Counted from the first letter of the stretch, positions 1-6,375 are shown. The stretch is 16,067 bases of DNA from Propionibacteriaceae bacterium (GCA_009778535.1 WRJP01000027.1:1-16067), one strand, 5' to 3'. Program-made: numbers and translations. Notes: generated from the sequence alone by a model not told the origin.

Positions 1-38
1 ACTTGTTGTCCTTCAAAATGAACGAGAGTCGCGCGTCC

Positions 39-461
39 TCAACGCAAAACATAGATGAATTGGCGATCTTTTGGTCGCAGCGCTGCTTCGATTTTGGCAT
101 CGAGGCTGACTAGGCGAGCCCCATGTCTGGCAGCTATTCCAAGAAGGTGTAGATCGCTAACTTGACCGTGTCCGGTGAGGGCATACATAAATCCAGTTTG
201 GGCGACATCGGCAGTGTCATCAGCAATGAATGTCATTCCCCGAGCCGCAAGCAGTGTTGACAGGGCTTGTTTGGCTGCTTTGGGGTCTGGGTTTGCATTG
301 ATTGTGGGGTTGAGCAGCATCCGTAGTAAACCTGTTTGAGTCATCGGCGTGGTTGCAATTCGCTCAGCCGAGTCGAACCAGGCTCTGGCAAGGTCGCTAT
401 GCGGGTGACCGTTTATGTGGAGCGCAGTGAGAATGTTGATGTCTGGTAAGTCAGTTTTCAT
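39..461 (-). CDS. vapC: VapC-type PIN-domain toxin (RNase)
   Basis: Probable toxin of a type II toxin-antitoxin pair. PIN-domain toxins are Mg2+-dependent ribonucleases that cut tRNA, rRNA or mRNA when the antitoxin is degraded. The 140-residue protein has the usual PIN layout: Asp7 in LPDINIL near the N-terminus, the TTPMTQTGLLRML segment (residues 37-49), then Asp103 in SDLHLLGIAARHG and Asp121 in LVSLDAKI. The second acidic position appears as Gln42; as I recall, actinobacterial members with TQ here are common. I chose the ATG at 461 because it overlaps the antitoxin stop by 11 bases, typical of coupled vapBC translation, and puts the catalytic Asp seven residues in. Upstream in-frame starts at 470 and 476 would add only 3 or 5 residues. 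The fold and pairing are clear; the RNA target cannot be told from sequence. Confidence 0.85.
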   Translation of the reverse strand: MKTDLPDINILTALHINGHPHSDLARAWFDSAERIATTPMTQTGLLRMLLNPTINANPDPKAAKQALSTLLAARGMTFIADDTADVAQTGFMYALTGHGQVSDLHLLGIAARHGARLVSLDAKIEAALRPKDRQFIYVLR

Positions 462-675
462 TGAGTGCATCCGCAATCACATCGGCGGTCAGAGGTTTAG
501 GTGATGTAAATATCTTGAGCATGCTGCTTCGCTTGGGCACGGCGACTGCCTCGCTTGCAAGCGCTACCAGCGTTGCACTTGCTGCCAGTCCAGGCCATCT
601 TTGTTGCCCAGCGGCAATGAGTTTCTCAACTTGAGGGGTTCTGGTGATCAACACCCTTCGATATGATGTGGGCAT
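451..675 (-). CDS. vapB: VapB-type antitoxin
   Basis: Small protein of 74 residues directly upstream of, and overlapping by 11 bases, the PIN toxin. The N-terminal half (SYRRVLITRTPQVEKLI, then a QQRWPGLAASATLVALASEA helix region) resembles the ribbon-helix-helix DNA-binding part of antitoxins that pair with this PIN subgroup. The basic, Pro-containing C-terminal part (residues 46-74) would be the flexible toxin-neutralising tail. Such antitoxins repress their own operon as a complex with the toxin. The ATG at 675 lies only 6 bases after a good -10 hexamer, so the mRNA is probably leaderless and needs no Shine-Dalgarno; none is visible. Assignment rests mainly on operon context, size and this weak similarity. 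Confidence 0.75.
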   Translation of the reverse strand: MPTSYRRVLITRTPQVEKLIAAGQQRWPGLAASATLVALASEAVAVPKRSSMLKIFTSPKPLTADVIADALNEN

Positions 676-724
676 GGCACAAGTGTATCACTCGTCTATC
701 ATTTTCGGTAAATGGTGTATCACT
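676..724 (-). promoter_or_regulatory. vapBC promoter, probably leaderless
   Basis: On the minus strand TACACT (687-682) is a good -10 hexamer, with a weak -35 candidate TTACCG about 18 bases upstream. Transcription would start at or within a base or two of the antitoxin ATG (675). Actinobacteria commonly use leaderless mRNAs. The -10 lies inside one copy of a 10-bp direct repeat, which suggests autoregulation. This is inferred from sequence only. Confidence 0.5.
683..724. repeat. 10-bp direct repeat, candidate VapBC operator
   Basis: GTGTATCACT occurs at 683-692 and again at 715-724, 32 bp apart (about three helical turns), so two bound dimers would sit on the same DNA face. One copy covers the -10 of the vapBC promoter. 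Ribbon-helix-helix antitoxins typically bind short repeats so placed. The repeat is seen directly; the operator role is inferred. Confidence 0.5.
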
Positions 725-909
725 GCGCCGTCAGAGTTGGTGCCTACAATGTCTTAGCTGAGAATTAATCATAGGTTCATTCGTTAACAGCGCCCAGAAC
801 ACCAGTGTTATCTAGGGGATTGGCACAGCTAAGATGAGGGACAGTTTCGGATTTCGAACCGAGGAGACGTCCGGCCGAACGCATCCGAGCTAGTTCTACA
901 GGAGCAGGG

Positions 910-3114
910 GTGGATACAAGACTCACGGGTTGGCAAACGCTGGCCTATGCGCAGTTGCAGCAACCCCTGTCTGGGATTCTCGGAGATCGCAGCGCAAAAC
1001 CGTTTGGATTACTTGATATCTACAGTGTCGGAGACTTACTGCGGCTCCTTCCACGTCGTTACCTCAGCGGCACCGAATTGACTGATCTATCGAGTTTGAA
1101 ACCCGGGGAGCATGTTGCGGTGACAGCAAAAGTCATTAAGACCCAAATCCTCGCACAGCGCTCGGCGAACCGGCGCCCTGGTACTGGAAGGTTGGAGGCG
1201 GTGCTGTCCGATGGTCAAGGACGGCTGCAACTAACGTTCTTTGGTAAAGATCACCTACTCAACTGGTGGGAGCAGCAACTCCACTTAGGAGTTAGCGGCG
1301 TTTTCATAGGCAAGGTCGGAGAATTCCGTGGCGAATTGCAGATGACACACCCGGAGTTTGCCATGTTGGACGATGCTGGTCGGATTTTAGGAACTTCGGA
1401 AGATCGAGCCAGAGCAGTGGAGTTGGCTCAAGCTGGATTAGTTGGTATGTATCCCGCAAGTTCAAAGCTGCCGACTTGGAAGATCGCCGAATGTGCCAGA
1501 TTGGCGCTGACCGCCTTCACAGCAGACGACCCTTGGCCAACCTGGTTGCTTGAAAAAGCCGAAGTCGTAACGCTGGCACGCGCTTTTGAATACGTGCATA
1601 GACCTGACGGTATGAAACAGGCCGAAGCTGGTGCGTATCGGTTACGTTTTGACGAGGCGATGGCGACCCAACTCACGATGGCCTATCGTCGCCACGATGC
1701 GTCACTAAATACCGCGACTGTGCGCAAACGCAAAGAAGGCGGCTTACTTGATGCTTTGGATGCCCGACTGCCTTTCAAACTAACTACCGAGCAGTCCCAG
1801 ATAGGTGAGGAAATCTTCGCCGATCTGGCGAAAGAACGTCCGATGCAACGGCTTTTACAAGGCGAAGTTGGCTCTGGGAAAACGCTGGTCGCCCTGCGCG
1901 CCATGCTGAGCGTGATAGATGCTGGAGGTCAAGCGGTGCTGTTGGCGCCAACCGAGGTACTTGCCAGTCAGCATTTCCGAACTATCAAGGCTTTGTTGGG
2001 CGATTTGTGTCAGGGCAAAATGCTAGGTTCAAGCGAAACAGCTACTGACGTAGTTCTGCTCACCGGCTCTATGTCCGCAGTTGCGAAAAGAAATGCGATG
2101 TTGCGCGCCGCCAGCGGAGAAGCAGGCATCATCGTCGGAACCCATGCCTTACTTGCAGACAAGATTACGTTTGCTGACCTGGGCATGTTGGTAATCGATG
2201 AACAACATCGCTTTGGAGTGGAACAGCGCGCCATTCTCGCTGACAAAGCCCCAACTAAGCCGCACACCTTGGTGCTCACTGCAACGCCGATTCCTAGATC
2301 GGTTGCCATGACGATTTTTGGTGATTTAGAGGTCTCCACACTGCACGAGATTCCAGCAGGACGAGCCGCAGTTGACACTGTTGTAGTGGACTCATTGCTG
2401 CATCCAGCCTGGGTAGATCGAGCTTGGGTGCGGGTCAATGAGGAGGTAGCAAACGGCCGTCAAGTCTATGTAGTGTGTCCGCGAATTGGAATGAAAGAAT
2501 CTGCAAATGGCACCGGTGTTGAGGAGTTAGCCTCCGAATTGCGGACTGGACCATTGCGTAACCTGCGTTTGGATGTGTTGCACGGGCAGTTATCCAACGA
2601 CGCTAAAGAACAGGCGATGACTAGATTCGCCAGCGGCGAAACTGATGTTTTGGTGACTACAACGATGGTCGAAGTTGGGTTGGATGTCGCCAACGCGACC
2701 ATGATGATCATCTGGGACGCCGACCGGTTCGGAATCTCCCAACTCCACCAACTTCGGGGCAGAATTGGGCGCGGCAAGTTTCCAGGGGTGTGCCTGCTCG
2801 TTACGCAGGTACCTGAGGGCGATCAAGCCCGTTCGAGATTGGATGCGGTGGCTGCAACCCGAAATGGATTTGAATTGGCAGAGCTTGACCTTGCGCAACG
2901 CAGAGAAGGCGATGTGTTGGGAGCACAACAGTCGGGAAGCCGGTCGGCTCTACGGCTGTTGAAGGTGCTCGAACACGCTGATTTGATTTCCAAGGCCCGC
3001 ACACTGGCCGAAATGTGCGTCAGCCAAGACCCCAAGTGCGAAACTCCTGGCTTTCAAGACGCAATCCGAGCAATGCAGCAACTAAGCGATGCTGACTGGA
3101 TGGAGCGTAGCTAA
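910..3114 (+). CDS. recG: ATP-dependent DNA helicase RecG
   Basis: Superfamily 2 branch-migration helicase that reverses stalled replication forks and processes Holliday junctions and R-loops. The 734-residue length is normal. An N-terminal wedge/OB-fold region (about residues 60-160, including GEHVAVTAKVIKTQ) precedes the motor domains. Motifs seen are Walker A GEVGSGKT (318-325), PTEVLA, GTHALL, the DEQH box (430-433) in VIDEQHRFGVEQR, LTATPIPRS (motif III), LHGQLSNDAK, and motif VI QLRGRIGRG (LRGRIGRG at 615-622). GTG at 910 is preceded by AGGAG (900-904) at 5-base spacing and gives a sensible N-terminus. The stop shares one base with rsmD (TAATG). No strong promoter is seen in the 234-bp gap upstream; GTTATC/TAAGAT at 807-835 is a weak candidate. 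Confidence 0.98.
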   Translation: MDTRLTGWQTLAYAQLQQPLSGILGDRSAKPFGLLDIYSVGDLLRLLPRRYLSGTELTDLSSLKPGEHVAVTAKVIKTQILAQRSANRRPGTGRLEAVLSDGQGRLQLTFFGKDHLLNWWEQQLHLGVSGVFIGKVGEFRGELQMTHPEFAMLDDAGRILGTSEDRARAVELAQAGLVGMYPASSKLPTWKIAECARLALTAFTADDPWPTWLLEKAEVVTLARAFEYVHRPDGMKQAEAGAYRLRFDEAMATQLTMAYRRHDASLNTATVRKRKEGGLLDALDARLPFKLTTEQSQIGEEIFADLAKERPMQRLLQGEVGSGKTLVALRAMLSVIDAGGQAVLLAPTEVLASQHFRTIKALLGDLCQGKMLGSSETATDVVLLTGSMSAVAKRNAMLRAASGEAGIIVGTHALLADKITFADLGMLVIDEQHRFGVEQRAILADKAPTKPHTLVLTATPIPRSVAMTIFGDLEVSTLHEIPAGRAAVDTVVVDSLLHPAWVDRAWVRVNEEVANGRQVYVVCPRIGMKESANGTGVEELASELRTGPLRNLRLDVLHGQLSNDAKEQAMTRFASGETDVLVTTTMVEVGLDVANATMMIIWDADRFGISQLHQLRGRIGRGKFPGVCLLVTQVPEGDQARSRLDAVAATRNGFELAELDLAQRREGDVLGAQQSGSRSALRLLKVLEHADLISKARTLAEMCVSQDPKCETPGFQDAIRAMQQLSDADWMERS

Positions 3115-3692
3115 TGCCGCGAATCATTGCCGGATACGCCAAAGGACAGCAGCTCCTGTCGCCGAAAAACGACCTGACGCGCCCTACTACTGATCGGGTA
3201 CGCGAAGCGGCCTTTGCGATGATTGTGGCCAAAGTGGGTCAAATGGGGGAAGCTGCCCAGCAACTTGCAGGTTTGTCATTTCTTGATCTTTACGCGGGAA
3301 CCGGAGCGGTTGGCCTCGAAGCTGCAAGCAGGGGAGCCGCCCCAGTGTGGGCAGTGGAGAAAGATAGTTCAAATACGGCGCTGATTCGCCAAAACAGTCG
3401 GCGGTTGGGTTTGGCTACTCAGACCCGGCACAGTCGGGTAGAACTATTTGCTGCGAAACCCGCCCCACTAGCGTTCAATATCGTCTGGGCTGACCCTCCA
3501 TATGAAACCGATAGCAGCGAATTGGAAGACATCGTGCGTCTACTAGTAGATAATGGGTGGTTGAAAGCGAACGCTCTGGTAATTGTTGAACGATCAATCC
3601 GTAGCGCCGTCCCAAATTGGCGCTCTGACTTGCATGAAATCGACAGGCGTAACTATGGTGAAACAAGTCTGTATTTTGCGATGAAAGGATGA
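3114..3692 (+). CDS. rsmD: 16S rRNA (guanine966-N2)-methyltransferase RsmD
   Basis: Cytoplasmic SAM-dependent enzyme that methylates G966 of 16S rRNA during 30S assembly. The 192-residue protein begins MPRIIAGYAKG, typical of the family, followed by the RPTTDRVREAAF segment. The SAM-binding motif FLDLYAGTGAVGLEA starts at residue 56, and the catalytic ADPPY motif is at 126-130. The start overlaps the recG stop by one base (TAATG) and the end overlaps coaD by four (ATGA), so these genes are very probably co-translated. recG-rsmD-coaD is the standard actinobacterial order. Nothing abnormal in length or motifs. Confidence 0.96.
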   Translation: MPRIIAGYAKGQQLLSPKNDLTRPTTDRVREAAFAMIVAKVGQMGEAAQQLAGLSFLDLYAGTGAVGLEAASRGAAPVWAVEKDSSNTALIRQNSRRLGLATQTRHSRVELFAAKPAPLAFNIVWADPPYETDSSELEDIVRLLVDNGWLKANALVIVERSIRSAVPNWRSDLHEIDRRNYGETSLYFAMKG

Positions 3693-4177
3693 ATGTGATC
3701 GCGGTATGCCCTGGTTCATTTGATCCGGTCACCTTTGGTCATCTGGACATCATTGCGAGAGCCAATCTTCTTTTCGATAGGGTGATAGTTGCGGTAGGAC
3801 AGAATTCGACGAAGAATTATCTGTTTGAGCATGAAGAGAGGCTAGAACTTTTGGTAGCTGCAACTGTCGATATGCCCCAGGTAAGCGTGTATTCGTTGGC
3901 TGGTTTATTGGCGGACTTTTGCCGAGAACATGGTGCTCAAGTGGTGGTAAAGGGACTTCGATTTGCTTCTGATTTTGAATACGAGTTACAGATGGCGCAT
4001 TTGAACAACGAAATTGCCGGAATTGAGACGTTAATGCTGCCGGCGCATCAACGTTGGAGTACGCTTTCTTCTACCCTGATTCGTGAAGTTGCTTGGTGTG
4101 GACAAGATGTGAGCGGGTACGTTCCGGCGTTAGTCGCTGAACGTATCGCCGGGAAAGTGAAGAGCAGAGAAGGCTGA
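3689..4177 (+). CDS. coaD: Phosphopantetheine adenylyltransferase (PPAT)
   Basis: Fourth enzyme of coenzyme A synthesis: it transfers AMP from ATP to 4'-phosphopantetheine to give dephospho-CoA. The nucleotidyltransferase signature PGSFDPVTFGH ends at His18, the same number as the catalytic His in E. coli PPAT. The central KGLRFASDFEYELQMAHLN segment and the C-terminal SSTLIREVAWCGQDVSGYVP (ISSTxxR-like ATP-binding motif) are all present, and 162 residues is the usual length. ATG 3689 overlaps the rsmD stop (ATGA), but its only SD-like bases abut the codon. GTG at 3695, two codons in, has AAAGGA (3684-3689) at 5-base spacing and may be the true start. The function is not in doubt. Confidence 0.96.
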   Translation: MNVIAVCPGSFDPVTFGHLDIIARANLLFDRVIVAVGQNSTKNYLFEHEERLELLVAATVDMPQVSVYSLAGLLADFCREHGAQVVVKGLRFASDFEYELQMAHLNNEIAGIETLMLPAHQRWSTLSSTLIREVAWCGQDVSGYVPALVAERIAGKVKSREG

Positions 4178-4180
4178 AAT

Positions 4181-4678
4181 ATGGAAGAACGTACTGAGGC
4201 AATTTTGGCTGGACTCTACGAGCTGGTCGAAAATGCAAAGAGTGTCCCCATGTCGGCTTCCTGCATGGTGAACCGAAAAGAAACTCTACAAATTCTGGAG
4301 CAGGCACGCGAAGCATTCAAAATCGACATTGGAGAGGCACAACGCGTCACCGAAAACTCGCTTGCAACCTTGGAGCGTGCCCAAAAAGAAGCGGAGCAGA
4401 TAATAAAGGCCGCTGAAGATAAGGCCACTTACCTCTCCAATCAGACTGAGGTTGTATCGCAGGCGACGCAACGCGCAGAAGCTATTGAAATGCAGGCCAT
4501 GGCCGAATCCGATGCCCTCAAGCGTGAGACAGACACCTATATAGATCAGCGCATTGCCAGCTTCGAGGCGGCTTTGCAGAATACAATCAATCAAATCCAG
4601 ACGATGCGTTCGCGGTTGGCAGATCGCTCCCAAATCGGAATTACGGACACCCAAGCGCTACCAGAGTGGCTCGGCTGA
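4181..4678 (+). CDS. sepIVA: SepIVA/DivIVA-like coiled-coil cell-division protein
   Basis: Protein of 165 residues, mostly one long charged helix from about residue 30 to 150, rich in Ala, Glu, Gln, Arg and Lys with heptad character (for example TLERAQKEAEQIIKAAEDKA), and no membrane span. In mycobacteria a DivIVA-like coiled-coil protein (SepIVA, Rv2927c), a septum-associated division and polar-growth factor, is encoded in this chromosomal neighbourhood next to yceD. Size, composition and position next to coaD fit that assignment. Coiled coils alone are weak evidence, and such proteins are sometimes labelled F0 subunit-b-like. The SD AGAAGG (4168-4173) precedes ATG by 7 bases, and the gap to coaD is 3 bases. 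It appears to be the last gene of the recG run. Confidence 0.75.
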   Translation: MEERTEAILAGLYELVENAKSVPMSASCMVNRKETLQILEQAREAFKIDIGEAQRVTENSLATLERAQKEAEQIIKAAEDKATYLSNQTEVVSQATQRAEAIEMQAMAESDALKRETDTYIDQRIASFEAALQNTINQIQTMRSRLADRSQIGITDTQALPEWLG

Positions 4679-4703
4679 GCTAGCCTGGTTCCAGGACTGC
4701 TCA

Positions 4704-4723
4704 CCTATCGGTTGTCGATTAGG
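4704..4723. terminator. Weak hairpin between convergent genes
   Basis: CCTATCG (4704-4710) can pair with CGATTAGG (4716-4723) with one bulged base and a 5-base loop. It lies in the 40-bp space where sepIVA (plus) and the DUF4190-type gene (minus) converge, which suits a bidirectional terminator. There is no T-tract on either side, so the call is weak. Confidence 0.25.
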
Positions 4724-5063
4724 GGCAGGTGAATGGGATACCTGCGACCCAATGGACACCTGAGCCTTGATCAATGCAGGTAGTTGCGAGTGTTCCCAGC
4801 GCCAGCACTATCGGTATCGAAATCAGGAAGAACACGATAGAGATGATGATGCCTGCAACAGCTACGCCATTCTTCATGCCAACTGCTTTTGATTTACGCA
4901 ACCCAATAAACGAGAGAATTAAACCTATGAAGGCCAGCGGCCCTAGGAGTAATCCCAGAATCAGACCTACTACACCCATCGTGGTACCAGGATTACCTTG
5001 GGGTGCTGGTGGATATGGCTGCTGTGCGTCAGGCTGCGTTTGTGGATATTCAGGACTAGACAT
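4719..5063 (-). CDS. Small DUF4190-type membrane protein with Pro/Gln-rich N-terminus
   Basis: Predicted 114-residue membrane protein. Residues 1-27 are a soluble Pro/Gln/Tyr-rich tail (SSPEYPQTQPDAQQPYPPAP). Two hydrophobic segments follow: MGVVGLILGLLLGPLAFIGL, near the start of the membrane part, and GIIISIVFFLISIPIVLALG near the C-terminus. They are joined by a short basic loop (LRKSKAVGMKNG). This is the layout of actinobacterial DUF4190 proteins, whose function is not established. ATG 5063 was chosen because it starts the Pro-rich tail and has AGG 9 bases upstream; an in-frame extension to 5087 adds only MISYRLNC and looks spurious. Two Cys (CIDQ and the penultimate residue) flank the short external tail. 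It is transcribed opposite to the flanking housekeeping genes, inside the accessory block. Confidence 0.7.
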   Translation of the reverse strand: MSSPEYPQTQPDAQQPYPPAPQGNPGTTMGVVGLILGLLLGPLAFIGLILSFIGLRKSKAVGMKNGVAVAGIIISIVFFLISIPIVLALGTLATTCIDQGSGVHWVAGIPFTCP

Positions 5064-5107
5064 GCAATTCAGCCTATAGGAGATCATTTCCGTTTCCTAG
5101 TTCCGCG

Positions 5108-5116
5108 CGCTGGTTG
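5108..5116 (+). repeat. Half copy of REP-like palindrome
   Basis: CGCTGGTTG, the conserved left arm of the palindrome family described at 5129-5334, occurs here without a matching stem or right arm. It lies 13 bp before a full copy and upstream of the minus-strand DUF4190-type gene. Confidence 0.4.
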
Positions 5117-5128
5117 CTCTGTTCCTCC

Positions 5129-5170
5129 CGCTGGTTGCCGCCGGTCGCAGACCGGTATATCGATCCTGCG
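5129..5170 (+). repeat. REP-like palindrome, copy with CCGGTC/GACCGG stem
   Basis: The left arm CGCTGGTTG (5129-5137) is followed by a perfect 6-bp stem, CCGGTC (5141-5146), loop GCA, GACCGG (5150-5155), then TATATCGATCCTGCG, a diverged form of the right arm TATCGAAACCAGCG. The arms match the copy at 5290-5334 while the stem sequence is entirely different but still self-complementary. Confidence 0.65.
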
Positions 5171-5230
5171 ACGCTGCTACACAGCGCGACAGGATGACAA
5201 ATTGGGGATAATGGCATTAGCCTCTACCAT

Positions 5231-5276
5231 CGCTCGCGGGTCGATAAGTTGCCGTTGGCAACACTCAACCAACGAG
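5231..5276 (-). repeat. REP-like palindrome, minus-strand copy, half of a head-to-head pair
   Basis: Read on the minus strand this gives GTTGGTTGAGTG, a stem GTTGCC/GGCAAC (5248-5253 and 5257-5262 on plus, 3-base loop), then TTATCGACCCGCGAGCG. It aligns along its length with the plus copy at 5290-5334 and faces it across a 13-bp spacer, giving a composite element similar in form to enterobacterial BIMEs. Confidence 0.65.
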
Positions 5277-5289
5277 AACGCCCCATACC

Positions 5290-5334
5290 CGCTGGTTGAG
5301 TGCTAGCTGTCAAGCTAGCGTATCGAAACCAGCG
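5290..5334 (+). repeat. REP-like palindrome, best-preserved copy
   Basis: Outer arms CGCTGGTT (5290-5297) and AACCAGCG (5327-5334) are perfect inverted repeats. The inner stem GCTAGCT (5302-5308), loop GTCA, AGCTAGC (5313-5319) is also perfect. The segment reads CGCTGGTTGAG, stem, CGTATCGAAACCAGCG. I recall palindromes of this general sequence (GGTTTCGATACG...CTCAACCAG) scattered between genes in many actinobacterial genomes, but cannot check that here. It lies 21 bp beyond the 3' end of the minus-strand 187-residue gene. Confidence 0.8.
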
Positions 5335-5355
5335 TCGGTGTATCGAAATTGCGCT

Positions 5356-5919
5356 TCAACCCTTACGCGTGAAAGAAAACAGGGTGTCTTTGGGCATTTC
5401 AGCGAGCAGATCGGCATTCACCTGCTGCAAGGAGAACTCGCGGCGGGTTGCGTTGATCGGTTCTGACAACGATCCGGAATACCAGTGCAGCAGCAGCCCG
5501 AAACTGCGAGCTTGCGCCACTTCAAGGGCAGTCTTGACAACGTCCATCCATGGCTGTCCGTCTCGTCCGTCCGAGTCTTGCGACCGGTTTTCCTTTGCCA
5601 GCTCTGCTGCTCTCTGCTTCTCAGCAACCCAACACTTCACGCGTTGTTCGCTCCAACCCTTAGCCTTCAGCCTTACTAGGTCTTTTTCAGTGACGGTGTA
5701 TTTGTCCACTTCGTCAGGTCTGGCTGCTTTGCCCAACCAAGTTCCGCAATCGCACTGGCAGTCGGCTCGCATCAGATAGGTCTCATCGGCGGCCAACAAC
5801 CCCTGGATGTGGGGATTGGCAGCGGTAGTGAAGCGTACTTTCGAGCCGACGCTGTTTAGAGCGGCGCTCAACTCGTCCAAACTGATTCCGCCGACAACCG
5901 CAGTGATTTGGTAGCACAT
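5356..5919 (-). CDS. Unrecognised 187-residue cytoplasmic protein with a CxCDCGT motif
   Basis: I do not recognise this protein. It has no signal peptide or membrane span. The N-terminus MCYQITAVVGG is followed by an alpha/beta-looking region and a Cys cluster, DCQCDCGTWLG (about residues 53-63), reminiscent of actinobacterial and proteobacterial hypothetical proteins starting MC and carrying a CDCGT motif. A charged helical region follows (LVRLKAKGWSEQRVKCWVAE, then AAELAKENRSQD) and then a more hydrophobic helix (MDVVKTALEVAQARSFGLLL). Three clustered Cys could bind a metal, but no complete four-ligand site is visible. The ATG at 5919 has only a weak GGA 7 bases upstream. The long intact frame in a region of decayed DNA argues that it is a real gene. 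REP-like composite elements lie on both sides. Confidence 0.7.
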   Translation of the reverse strand: MCYQITAVVGGISLDELSAALNSVGSKVRFTTAANPHIQGLLAADETYLMRADCQCDCGTWLGKAARPDEVDKYTVTEKDLVRLKAKGWSEQRVKCWVAEKQRAAELAKENRSQDSDGRDGQPWMDVVKTALEVAQARSFGLLLHWYSGSLSEPINATRREFSLQQVNADLLAEMPKDTLFSFTRKG

Positions 5920-5972
5920 GGTATTCCGAGTCTATCGCTCTCCCAACAACCAAACCTGCCCCTGTAGTAACT

Positions 5973-6013
5973 CGTGGTTTCTGTCGATACTGAGCCTATG
6001 GCTCCACTTAACC
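5973..6013 (-). repeat. REP-like palindrome, minus-strand copy with GAGCC/GGCTC stem
   Basis: On the plus strand: CGTGGTTT, a 4-base insertion, CGATAC, then GAGCC (5992-5996), loop TAT, GGCTC (6000-6004), then CACTTAACC. This matches the reverse complement of the 5290-5334 copy (GGTTTCGATAC, stem, CACTCAACC), again with a different but complementary stem. It faces the left arm at 6030 across a 16-bp spacer, repeating the head-to-head layout at 5231-5334. Confidence 0.6.
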
Positions 6014-6029
6014 TAGAATGCGCCAACCC

Positions 6030-6048
6030 CGCTGGTTGCTGCCGACCG
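6030..6048 (+). repeat. Partial REP-like copy (left arm)
   Basis: CGCTGGTTGCTGCCGACCG matches the start of the 5129 copy (CGCTGGTTGCCGCCGGTCG) at 16 of 19 positions, but no second stem arm or right arm follows. It forms the truncated plus half of a composite with the minus copy at 5973-6013. Confidence 0.5.
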
Positions 6049-6133
6049 TCTCTCTTGTCTTTCCTCACGTCAGTCGCGGAATCCAGAGCAATCGGTCGTT
6101 AAACAAGAACGAATCGTTAAAACTGTAACCCTG

Positions 6134-6375
6134 TTAACCTGCGGTCACGATAGCGACAGATAGCGGCGGCAGGGTTAAGGTTCCATCAGCCAGTGAAGGG
6201 GTTTGGCCGTCTGAGGCGGCGGTGTCGTGATGCCAGTTAGATCAGTGGCTGACCAAACCATTGGCATCCGTTTGTTTGGGTCGTTTCTAGAACCCACCAT
6301 GCCGATTTCTTCCCCGAAGTAGATGAACGGATTGCCGGGCAGTAGCAAATAGGTGGCCGCAGTGAGTTTTCGCTA
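6134..6375 (-). pseudogene. Remnant of a GH13 alpha-amylase-family gene
   Basis: Two pieces of a glycoside hydrolase family 13 enzyme lie on the minus strand in different frames. The first (6366 down to 6178) reads LTAATYLLLPGNPFIYFGEE, then an R-N-D-P-N-K-R segment, MPMVWSATD and KPLHWLMEP before TAA (6177-6175). The PGxPFIYxGEEIG and RxPMxWS strings are characteristic of the late catalytic barrel. The second piece (6187-6134) overlaps it in another frame and reads DGTLTLPPLSVAIVTAG then TAA, which looks like the end of the C-terminal beta-sandwich domain. The roughly 100 residues that should separate them are gone. Upstream an in-frame TAG (6375-6373) interrupts the frame, and the front of the gene, including the catalytic Asp/Glu regions, is missing. 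It cannot encode an active enzyme. The family call comes from motif recognition only. Confidence 0.8.

Noticed and set aside
807..835. Promoter-like GTTATC/TAAGAT ahead of recG
   Set aside because: The -35 is poor; it was kept only as a remark under recG.
1428..1904. Minus-strand open frames of 73-82 codons inside recG
   Set aside because: They are antisense to a clear RecG frame with intact helicase motifs, have no SD or recognisable motif, and their composition mirrors the codon bias of the sense gene. The same applies to the long antisense frames within smc.
4684..4699. CCTGGTTCCAGG palindrome after sepIVA as a terminator
   Set aside because: A 5-bp stem with a 2-base loop and no T-tract is too tight and weak to call.
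6126..6177. Inverted repeat TAACCCTG/CAGGGTTA as a terminator or attachment site
   Set aside because: The 36-base loop is too long for a terminator, there is no T-tract, and the arms lie in the decayed amylase gene, so chance is likely.
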